Source: Methanothermococcus okinawensis | Lineage (GTDB): Archaea; AGJL01; Methanococci; Methanococcales; Methanococcaceae | Direction of reading: 5' to 3' | DNA length: 5,054 nt | Assembly (NCBI GenBank): GCA_015661555.1 | Contig: DQVW01000004.1 | Location: forward strand, 1-5,054 | Shown here: in pieces, positions 1 through 4,925 of the stretch | How the letters are laid out: each line of letters starts with the position of its first letter | How positions within the stretch are numbered: position 1 is the stretch's first letter | The notes under the pieces: model-generated | Seen by the model: the letters and a program-made list of their open reading frames with translations, nothing else | The model's database searches: none | What the model was told of the DNA's origin: nothing | Translations under genes and position numbers: made by a program

Positions 1-85
1 AAAATAATGACGAGATCCGCACCCCCGCGAAAATCTGCCACTGGACTCCTGTCCCAGCACCTTCCGAATTCCGCACCCCCTCCCA
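1..85. mobile_element. GC-rich island, possibly the end of an IS21-like element continuing off the left edge
   Basis: About 56-60% of this stretch is G or C, while the next 130 bases are very AT-rich; the change happens at about position 85. The minus strand is G-rich with few C runs, so strong stems are scarce, which speaks against a compact structured RNA. An 11-bp repeat occurs twice here (separate entry). Read on the minus strand from position 85 the block begins TGGGAGGGGGTGCGG. Ends starting with TG and carrying several internal repeats that bind the transposase are a known property of IS21-family elements, so an insertion-sequence terminus at about 85 is my preferred reading. No transposase is visible because the window ends. 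Alternatives are a non-coding RNA or the beginning of a minus-strand gene, since all three minus frames stay open. The assignment is inference. Confidence 0.33.
16..80. repeat. Pair of 11-bp direct repeats
   Basis: TCCGCACCCCC occurs exactly at 16-26 and 70-80, with starts 54 bp apart. The match extends to GA-NN-TCCGCACCCCC (12-26 and 66-80), that is 13 of 15 positions. Between the copies lies an imperfect inverted repeat, CTGGAC-TCCT-GTCCCAG (41-57). This layout suggests two binding sites for one protein, such as a transposase or regulator, or two repeats of an RNA. The repeat is plain in the sequence; its function is unknown. Confidence 0.7.
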
Positions 86-90
86 AAGAA

Positions 91-98
91 TATATAAA
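91..98. promoter_or_regulatory. TATA-box-like element of uncertain direction
   Basis: TATATAAA on the plus strand reads TTTATATA on the minus strand, which is the classic methanococcal box A. If it fires leftward, transcription would start near position 70, inside the GC-rich island. If it fires rightward, the start would be near 120, giving a leader of about 100 nt before the gene at 222. The purine-rich AAAGAA on its plus-strand upstream side resembles a BRE, whereas the minus-strand upstream side (TTGGGG) does not, so the direction is unresolved. Confidence 0.4.
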
Positions 99-161
99 CC
101 CCAAAAAGTAATGCTGGGTTAAATTAAAATAATAAAAATCCAATTTTTTGTAATAACCAAC

Positions 162-180
162 TTTTTATAACCTTATAAAA
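162..180 (+). promoter_or_regulatory. Probable TATA element(s) for the PHP-aspS transcript
   Basis: Two adjacent TATA-like stretches, TTTTTATAA (162-170) and CTTATAAAA (172-180), lie 40-60 bp before the first start codon. With the usual archaeal distance of about 25 bp, transcription would begin around 190-202. That leaves a short leader containing the GGTGA ribosome binding site at 210-214. The rest of 99-221 is AT-rich and shows no gene. Confidence 0.5.
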
Positions 181-221
181 AAGTTAAAAATCATTAATAG
201 GGATTAAACGGTGAAAATTAG

Positions 222-920
222 ATGAAAGTAGATATGCATGTTCATACCCTAAAGTCAAGCTGCTCCCTAAACCCCATAAGACTGCTGAAAAAACTATGCT
301 CAAAGATGGGTATACTCCCCTTTATATGTGATCACAACACCCTTACAAAGACAGATTTTGGAATACCTGGAGAGGAGATATCCACAGACAGGGGTGAATT
401 TATAGGGCTATTTTTAAATGAGGCTGTAAATGATAGGGACATCTTCGAGGCCATGGATAAGGTGAAGGAACAGGGAGGGCTGATATACCTACCTCACCCC
501 TTTGACGAGAACAGGGGCAGGTCCCTCTGTCGATACAACATACTTAACGACAGGGAGTTTAAAAAGAGGGTAGATATTGTAGAGGTCTTCAACAGTAGAT
601 GTAGAGACAACAGACCTAACGAGATGGCCTACCAGTACGCCAAGATGAACAATATGTTAATGGGTGTAGGGAGCGACTCTCACTTTCCCTGGGAGTTGGG
701 CAATGCATATCTAATACTCGAGGAGGAATTTGACAGGGATAACCCCAAGGATTTTTTAAGAGTACTTAAAAAGAACAACAAAAGTGGTTTTAAATACTAC
801 GGGAAGTTAGGGAGCCCAATTAACATGATATGTAGTAAAATCTCAAAGAAGATAAATAACTCAGGCTCCCTGAGACTTCCCAAGTTAAAGTTTAATAAAG
901 ACATGATAAGATACCTGTGA
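222..920 (+). CDS. PHP-domain metal-dependent phosphoesterase
   Basis: This 232-residue protein carries the metal-binding motifs of the PHP (polymerase and histidinol phosphatase) superfamily in order: HVHT (His6, His8), DHNT (Asp37, His38), PGEEIST (Glu52), PHPFD (His92), EVFNSR (Glu121) and GSDSH (Asp152, His154). The fold is a single (beta/alpha) barrel with no extra domain; the last 50 or so residues are basic and look like a tail. A cytoplasmic phosphoesterase or nuclease with two or three bound metals is expected. Relatives act on histidinol phosphate, nucleoside bisphosphates or RNA 5' ends, and the substrate here cannot be read from the sequence. The ATG follows GGTGA (210-214) by 7 nt. 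The stop lies 11 bp before aspS, so the two are probably co-transcribed. The family call is firm; the substrate is unknown. Confidence 0.88.
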   Translation: MKVDMHVHTLKSSCSLNPIRLLKKLCSKMGILPFICDHNTLTKTDFGIPGEEISTDRGEFIGLFLNEAVNDRDIFEAMDKVKEQGGLIYLPHPFDENRGRSLCRYNILNDREFKKRVDIVEVFNSRCRDNRPNEMAYQYAKMNNMLMGVGSDSHFPWELGNAYLILEEEFDRDNPKDFLRVLKKNNKSGFKYYGKLGSPINMICSKISKKINNSGSLRLPKLKFNKDMIRYL

Positions 921-925
921 GGAGG
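920..925 (+). promoter_or_regulatory. Shine-Dalgarno site that fixes the aspS start
   Basis: AGGAGG overlaps the last base of the upstream stop codon and ends 6 nt before the ATG at 932. An in-frame GTG at 917 lies on top of this site and has no ribosome binding site of its own, so the ATG is the better start. Confidence 0.8.
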
Positions 926-931
926 AGTAAC

Positions 932-2260
932 ATGGATGTTAAAGTGGACAGCCTAGGCAGTTGGAGGAGAACCCATTACACCTCTGAGATAAATGGAGAG
1001 ATGGATGGAGAGGAAGTAACAGTCATGGGATGGGTAAACTCCATAAGGAAGTTAGGTAAGTTGATATTTATAATCCTGAGAGACAGGGAGGGGACGATAC
1101 AGATAGTTATTCCGAAACAGAAGGTGCCCGAAGAGGTATTCAACATTGGAAAGTCCCTTGGAAGGGAGGACGTTATTGCCATTAGGGGTAAGGTGGTGGC
1201 AAACGAGAAGGCTCCTGGAGGATGTGAGATTGTACCCCTGGAGATCAGGGTGTTGAACAGGGCTGAATCCCCCCTCCCACTGGACCCCTCGGAGAAGGTA
1301 CCTGCAGACCTAGATACAAGACTTGACAACAGGTTCCTAGACCTTAGGAGGCCAAAGATAACAGCACTTTTTAAACTGAGATCTGAGATGTTAAGAGCTG
1401 TAAGGGATACCTTCTACAGGGAGGGCTTTATAGAGGTTAACACACCTAAACTTGTGGCAAGTGCCACAGAGGGAGGTACAGAGCTCTTCCCCCTGTCCTA
1501 CTTTGAGAGGGAGGCCTTCCTAAGTCAAAGTCCCCAGCTCTATAAACAGATGTTGATGGCTGCAGGCTTTGAGAGGGTATTTGAGATAGGACCTATATTC
1601 AGGGCTGAGGAGCACAACACCAGGAGGCATCTAAACGAGGCCATATCTATAGACTGTGAGATGTCCTTTGCAGATGAGAGGGATGCCATGGAGATGCTTG
1701 AGAAGGTGGTGTATAACACCCTCCTACATATAAAGGAGCACTGTAGGAGGGAGTTGGAGTTACTAGATGTGGACCTTAAGATACAGGATATCCCATTCCC
1801 AAGGCTAACATACGATGAAGTTGTAGATATTGTAAACACCAGAGGTGTGGAGATGGAATGGGGAGAGGACCTCTCAAGGGCTGGGGAGAAGGTGTTGGGG
1901 GAGTACATGGAGGGGTTCTACTTTATCACCAAGTGGCCCAGGGATATAAGACCCTTCTATACCCTTCCATGTGAGGAAGATCCAAAACTCTGTAAGGCCT
2001 TTGACCTTATGTATAAAGATCTGGAGATTGCCTCAGGTGCCCAGAGGAACCATATATACCCCCTTCTAGTGGAGAGTATTAAAAGAATGGGTTTAAACCC
2101 TGAGAGTTTCGAGAGCTACCTCCAGGCCTTTAGATACGGGATGCCACCTCATGCAGGTTGGGGCCTAGGTGCAGATAGATTCATGATGGTGTTGGGAGGC
2201 CAGAAGAATATCAGGGAGTGTGTCCTCTTCCCAAGGGATAGACATAGACTTACACCTTAA
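932..2260 (+). CDS. aspS: Aspartate--tRNA(Asp/Asn) ligase, archaeal type
   Basis: Class II aminoacyl-tRNA synthetase that activates aspartate with ATP and charges tRNA in the cytoplasm. The protein has 442 residues, normal for the archaeal form (about 430-440). An OB-fold anticodon-binding domain occupies roughly 12-110, and the catalytic core runs from about 130 to the end. Visible are motif 1 (around 135-172), TEGGTELFP (179-187), QSPQ (199-202), motif 2 with FRAEEHNT and Arg224 (217-243), and motif 3 GLGADR with Arg416, ending in FPRDRHRLTP. Recalled alignment to Thermococcus AspRS is ungapped up to the KAP segment. There, the discriminating enzyme's Trp26 and Lys85 correspond to Asn36 and Pro95. 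Proline at the second position is typical of non-discriminating enzymes that also make Asp-tRNA(Asn) for GatCAB; asparagine at the first is unusual. It follows the PHP gene by 11 bp. Confidence 0.97.
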   Translation: MDVKVDSLGSWRRTHYTSEINGEMDGEEVTVMGWVNSIRKLGKLIFIILRDREGTIQIVIPKQKVPEEVFNIGKSLGREDVIAIRGKVVANEKAPGGCEIVPLEIRVLNRAESPLPLDPSEKVPADLDTRLDNRFLDLRRPKITALFKLRSEMLRAVRDTFYREGFIEVNTPKLVASATEGGTELFPLSYFEREAFLSQSPQLYKQMLMAAGFERVFEIGPIFRAEEHNTRRHLNEAISIDCEMSFADERDAMEMLEKVVYNTLLHIKEHCRRELELLDVDLKIQDIPFPRLTYDEVVDIVNTRGVEMEWGEDLSRAGEKVLGEYMEGFYFITKWPRDIRPFYTLPCEEDPKLCKAFDLMYKDLEIASGAQRNHIYPLLVESIKRMGLNPESFESYLQAFRYGMPPHAGWGLGADRFMMVLGGQKNIRECVLFPRDRHRLTP

Positions 2261-2306
2261 AGTAATAAATAGAAAAATAAAGATAATACTAGGCTATTAA
2301 AGAAAT

Positions 2307-2312
2307 AGGTGA
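2307..2312 (+). promoter_or_regulatory. Shine-Dalgarno site that fixes the MIP18 gene start
   Basis: AGGTGA ends 5 nt before the ATG at 2318. The in-frame GTG at 2309 is part of this site and so cannot be the likely start. The 57-bp gap before it (2261-2317) is AT-rich with no convincing TATA box, so read-through from aspS is plausible. A small inverted repeat, CTATT-AAAGA-AATAG (2294-2308), ends within the site. Confidence 0.7.
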
Positions 2313-2317
2313 AAACC

Positions 2318-2605
2318 ATGGTGTCAAAAGAGGAGGTAATAAAGGCATTAAAGAACGTTAAAGATCCCCACATGGGGATAAGTATCGTTGACATGGGACT
2401 GGTAAAAAACGTAGAGATAGACGAGGAGAACAACGTCTCCTTTGAGTTGATACCTACAAACCCTGCATGTATGAGTGTAATGGGGATGGCCTTAGGGGCC
2501 AAGGAGGAGGTTAAGAAGATAGAGGGGGTAAAGGATGTTAAGGTCATTGTTAAGGGGCATATAATGGAGGAGGACATAAACAAGATAGTAAACAACAGTG
2601 AATAA
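2318..2605 (+). CDS. MIP18/DUF59-family protein, probable Fe-S cluster assembly factor
   Basis: This is a single-domain MIP18/DUF59 protein of 95 residues, the usual size for archaeal members. It shows the family signature DPHMGISIVDMGLV (16-29) and the conserved cysteine in PTNPACMSV (Cys51). Related proteins (SufT, the eukaryotic CIA factor CIA2/MIP18, PaaD) help deliver or mature iron-sulfur clusters, and the conserved cysteine is the likely functional residue. Methanogens contain very many Fe-S enzymes, so a cytoplasmic maturation role fits, but the client proteins are unknown. Histidine replaces the more common glutamate after DP, and methionine follows the cysteine where many relatives have proline. 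It lies between aspS and hisS on the same strand, 57 bp after aspS and 31 bp before hisS. The family is clear; the precise role is inferred. Confidence 0.88.
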   Translation: MVSKEEVIKALKNVKDPHMGISIVDMGLVKNVEIDEENNVSFELIPTNPACMSVMGMALGAKEEVKKIEGVKDVKVIVKGHIMEEDINKIVNNSE

Positions 2606-2606
2606 A

Positions 2607-2624
2607 TCTCTTTTTTCTTTTTTT
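2607..2624 (+). terminator. T-rich tract, probable archaeal terminator or attenuator
   Basis: TCTCTTTTTTCTTTTTTT begins two bases after the MIP18 stop codon and ends just before the hisS ribosome binding site. Archaeal RNA polymerase terminates at such U-rich runs without needing a hairpin. No hairpin is seen. Because hisS follows on the same strand with no room for a standard promoter in the 31-bp gap, termination is probably partial. Confidence 0.55.
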
Positions 2625-2626
2625 AA

Positions 2627-2632
2627 AGGTGG
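2627..2632 (+). promoter_or_regulatory. Shine-Dalgarno site that fixes the hisS start
   Basis: AGGTGG ends 4 nt before the ATG at 2637. A longer in-frame reading from GTG 2598 would translate the T-rich tract into a Phe-rich leader and overlap the preceding gene. It also lacks a ribosome binding site, so it is rejected. Confidence 0.75.
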
Positions 2633-2636
2633 AAGG

Positions 2637-3887
2637 ATGTTTACCAGGCCCAAGGGGACGAGGGATTTTCTACCTAAGGAGATGAAGAAGAGGAGGATTG
2701 TGGAGGAGAAACTTAGGAGGGTTTTTGAGAGTTACAACTTCAAGGAGATACTTACACCTACCTTTGAGAGTTTTCAACTACTCTCTAGGAAAACTGGGGA
2801 GGAGATTAGGAGGCAACTCTTTGTGTTTAGGGATCATGGAGGTAGGGAGATGGGCCTTAGACCTGAGATTACCTCCTCTGTTGTAAGACTCTATCTCAAT
2901 GAACTTAAAAACTACCCTAAACCTATAAAACTCTACTACTTTGCAAACTGTTTTAGGTATGAGAACCCCCAGGCTGGAAGGTACAGGGAGTTTTGGCAGA
3001 TGGGTTGTGAGTTGATAGGGAGTAAGTACCCCATAGCAGATGGGGAGGTTATAAACCTTGCCATGGATGGTCTAGATGCAGTAGGTGTAGACTACGAGAC
3101 CCACATAGGACACCTGGGGGTACTTAAGGGAATATTCCAGAAATTTAACCTCTCCGAGGAGGAGGAGTTGAATATAAGGAGACTTATAGACAAGGAGGAC
3201 TATAAAGGTCTCAGGGATTATTTAGAAAGTATAGAGTCCTCCCAGGAGTTAAGGGAGATAGTATTCACCCTTCTGAAGTTTAAGGGGGATAGGGAGATAT
3301 TAGGTGAGGTAAGGGAGGTTTTAAGGGACTACCCCCTCTCACTCCAGGCCCTTAGGAATCTAGAGGAGATACTGGAGTTTGTAAAGAAGGAGGATGTTGT
3401 GATAAACTTTGGAATAGCAAGGGGTCTAGATTACTACACAGGTATGGTATTTGAGATATACGGGAAGAAGGGGGGAGCTAAACAGGTGTGTGGGGGAGGT
3501 AGATACGACAATCTGATAGAGCTCTTTGGAGGGGAGCCCACTCCAGCAGTTGGTTTTGCCTATGGTTTTGACAGGATAATGATGAATATTCCAGACTTCG
3601 AGGTGGAGGAGGAGGTTATACTTGTAGTACCTGTTAAAAAGGATATTAATTTACTTAAGAGGTCTATGGAGATTGCTGATGAACTTAGGAGAAGGGGTAA
3701 AGTTGTAGAGGTAGACCTGATGTACAGGAAATTGAATAAGGCACTTAACTACGCCAACACCATGGGTATTAGGAAGGTGATAATTGTAGGTGAGAGGGAG
3801 CTGGAACAGGGCATGGTGTTATTAAGGGATATGAGAACTGGGGAGCAGATAGGTGTAAAGTTGGAGGAGTTAGGGGAGTATGTCTAG
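2637..3887 (+). CDS. hisS: Histidine--tRNA ligase
   Basis: Class II synthetase that attaches histidine to tRNA(His), cytoplasmic and normally a homodimer. The protein has 416 residues, the compact length typical of bacterial and archaeal HisRS. It starts with the usual RPKGTRDFLP (4-13). The motif 2 region contains FRYE (106-109) and RYREFWQMG (115-123). The histidine-specific loop RGLDYYTG (262-269) supplies Arg262, equivalent to the catalytic arginine of E. coli HisRS. CGGGRYD lies at 285-291, and motif 3 is GFAYGFDR with Arg313. From about residue 325 comes the alpha/beta anticodon-binding domain. The complete histidine loop argues against a HisZ paralogue, which typically loses these residues. 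It is 13 bp upstream of the thioredoxin-like gene, so the two are probably co-transcribed. The T-rich tract just before it may tune its level. Confidence 0.97.
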   Translation: MFTRPKGTRDFLPKEMKKRRIVEEKLRRVFESYNFKEILTPTFESFQLLSRKTGEEIRRQLFVFRDHGGREMGLRPEITSSVVRLYLNELKNYPKPIKLYYFANCFRYENPQAGRYREFWQMGCELIGSKYPIADGEVINLAMDGLDAVGVDYETHIGHLGVLKGIFQKFNLSEEEELNIRRLIDKEDYKGLRDYLESIESSQELREIVFTLLKFKGDREILGEVREVLRDYPLSLQALRNLEEILEFVKKEDVVINFGIARGLDYYTGMVFEIYGKKGGAKQVCGGGRYDNLIELFGGEPTPAVGFAYGFDRIMMNIPDFEVEEEVILVVPVKKDINLLKRSMEIADELRRRGKVVEVDLMYRKLNKALNYANTMGIRKVIIVGERELEQGMVLLRDMRTGEQIGVKLEELGEYV

Positions 3888-3890
3888 ACC

Positions 3891-3896
3891 AGGTGA
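3891..3896 (+). promoter_or_regulatory. Shine-Dalgarno site that fixes the thioredoxin-like gene start
   Basis: AGGTGA ends 4 nt before the ATG at 3901. The alternative in-frame ATG at 3880 overlaps hisS and would put MSRPGDS before the signal peptide with no ribosome binding site. The ATG at 3901 gives a normal lipoprotein signal sequence. Confidence 0.8.
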
Positions 3897-3900
3897 TAGT

Positions 3901-4266
3901 ATGAGGGCTTTACAACTTTTAATACTGCTATCTCTCATAGCACTACTCTCAGGTTGTATAGATCTGGGAAAGGGTGAACACAGTCAAAAAATAATAAAGG
4001 ATCTTGAAGGAAAGACTGTGGTCATAGTGTTTTACGCTGACTGGTGTAAGTACTGTAAGGCCCTTGAACCTACACTAAACCAGTTGGAGAAGGAGGGGAT
4101 AGAGATTATAAGGATAAACGTTGATGAACATCCAGAGTTGGCACGAAAATTTGGAATCAGAGGGCTACCTACTGTTGTCTACATCAAAGATGGTGTTGAG
4201 GTTGGAAGAACTATCGGCTACAATCCAGAGGAGGTAGTAAATAAGGCCAGGGAACTTTATCACTAA
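3901..4266 (+). CDS. Thioredoxin-fold lipoprotein, extracytoplasmic
   Basis: A 121-residue protein with a short N-terminal hydrophobic segment (4-17) that ends in a lipobox, LLSGC, so Cys19 is the probable lipid-anchored first residue of the mature protein on the outer face of the membrane. The rest is one thioredoxin fold: VVIVFYADWCKYC (40-52) with redox-active Cys49 and Cys52, NVDEHPELARKFGIRGLPT (73-91) with the cis-proline Pro90, and a closing GYNPEEVV helix. It probably reduces or exchanges disulfides of surface proteins. It sits 13 bp after hisS and 17 bp before a ccdA gene. CcdA proteins deliver electrons to such outward-facing thioredoxin-like partners, so the two are likely a working pair. 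The fold and anchoring are well supported; the target is unknown. Confidence 0.9.
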   Translation: MRALQLLILLSLIALLSGCIDLGKGEHSQKIIKDLEGKTVVIVFYADWCKYCKALEPTLNQLEKEGIEIIRINVDEHPELARKFGIRGLPTVVYIKDGVEVGRTIGYNPEEVVNKARELYH

Positions 4267-4283
4267 TGCTTTAGGGAAGCTTT

Positions 4284-4925
4284 ATGGATCTACTGCTAAT
4301 ATTTATTTCGGGAGTATTTACGGCACTGGGTCCCTGTGTATTAAGTGTACTACCTGTAGTGTTTACCTATACCTTTGGAATCTCAGAATCTAAAAGAGAG
4401 GCATTTATCATATCCCTATTTTTTGTTCTGGGATTCTCCATAGTTTTTAGTTTATTGGGAGCTATTTCCTCGATTTTTGGTATGCTCTTAGAAATTTATA
4501 AGTTAAAGTATGTTGCAGGTATTCTGGCGATAGTTCTAGGTTTATTGATCATCTTCAAAAAAGGCTTTTCATTTAGATTAAAAAAGAACTTTTTTAGTAA
4601 AGTTAAAATCGATAAAAATATTCCCCTTGGGTATAAAGTGCTCACCTCTTTTATCCTTGGCTTATCTTACGGTGTTGGAGCCAATGTATGTGCAGACCCT
4701 ATTTTAGCGGGAATACTAACCTACGTGTCTACGAAATCAGATGTTATATTTGGGGTCTTGGCTTTATTTGTATATTCAATAGGTTATGGACTTCCAATAA
4801 TTCTCCTAAGTACTATTGGTGTTGAAGGTAAGGAGGTATTTAAGAAATTTGCAAACTCTCATCTTCTTAGTTTTATCTCAGGTTTTATACTGATTGTGTT
4901 GGGACTTTTTATTATTCTCCATTAA
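4284..4925 (+). CDS. ccdA: CcdA-type cytochrome c biogenesis / thiol-electron transport membrane protein
   Basis: A 213-residue membrane protein with six predicted hydrophobic segments (about 3-31, 40-70, 74-91, 117-148, 153-178 and 194-212), the CcdA/DsbD-gamma topology. Each half carries one redox cysteine: LGPCVLSVLP (Cys18) in segment 1 and GANVCADPILAGIL (Cys136) in segment 4. In the family these two cysteines take electrons from cytoplasmic thioredoxin and pass them to an outward-facing thioredoxin-like protein, here probably the lipoprotein encoded 17 bp upstream. The second motif is VCADP instead of the usual PCxGP form, although DPILAGIL is typical. The ATG is preceded by a modest AGGGA (4273-4277), 6 nt away. 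The gene is clearly more AT-rich than its neighbours (samples of 18-28% GC), with AAA and TTT codons favoured. Its last 48 bp overlap a convergent gene. Confidence 0.9.
   Translation: MDLLLIFISGVFTALGPCVLSVLPVVFTYTFGISESKREAFIISLFFVLGFSIVFSLLGAISSIFGMLLEIYKLKYVAGILAIVLGLLIIFKKGFSFRLKKNFFSKVKIDKNIPLGYKVLTSFILGLSYGVGANVCADPILAGILTYVSTKSDVIFGVLALFVYSIGYGLPIILLSTIGVEGKEVFKKFANSHLLSFISGFILIVLGLFIILH

Noticed and set aside
1..84. Minus-strand open frames from GTG or TTG near position 84 as the start of a divergent protein gene
   Set aside because: The GGAGG lies only 2 nt from the GTG, and the candidate TATA box would start transcription downstream of that codon. None of the three open frames resembles a known protein; the possibility cannot be fully excluded because the left edge cuts it off.
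1..90. tRNA, SRP RNA or RNase P RNA in the GC-rich island
   Set aside because: No T-loop (GGTTCGAATCC-like), no SRP domain IV GGAAG/GCAG pattern and no RNase P conserved core could be found on either strand.
7..111. 34-codon plus-strand open frame (starting MTRSAPPRKS) in the GC-rich island
   Set aside because: All frames are open here because stop codons are rare in GC-rich DNA. There is no ribosome binding site in the visible bases and the composition (Pro, Ser) is what random C-rich DNA gives.
917..931. Longer aspS reading from GTG 917
   Set aside because: The GTG overlaps the Shine-Dalgarno sequence and the preceding gene's stop; ATG 932 has ideal spacing.
976..1329. 117-codon open frame on the minus strand inside aspS
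   Set aside because: It lies opposite the conserved AspRS OB-fold region, has a Ser/Thr/Pro-rich low-quality composition and no family resemblance. Purine-rich coding strands leave such antisense frames open.
1453..1468. Perfect palindrome TGTGGCA-AG-TGCCACA inside aspS
   Set aside because: It encodes the conserved LVASATEG segment of AspRS, so protein coding explains it; no sign of a regulatory role.
1540..1908. 122-codon open frame on the minus strand inside aspS
   Set aside because: It is opposite AspRS motif 2 and following residues, with Ser-rich composition typical of an antisense shadow and no ribosome binding site seen.
2257..2595. 112-codon open frame on the minus strand across the MIP18 gene
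   Set aside because: It is the complement of a gene with a clear family signature on the plus strand; the apparent hydrophobicity comes from reading purine-rich codons backwards.
2698..2886. 62-codon plus-strand frame inside hisS
   Set aside because: It is an out-of-frame reading of the conserved HisRS N-terminal region with no motif of its own.
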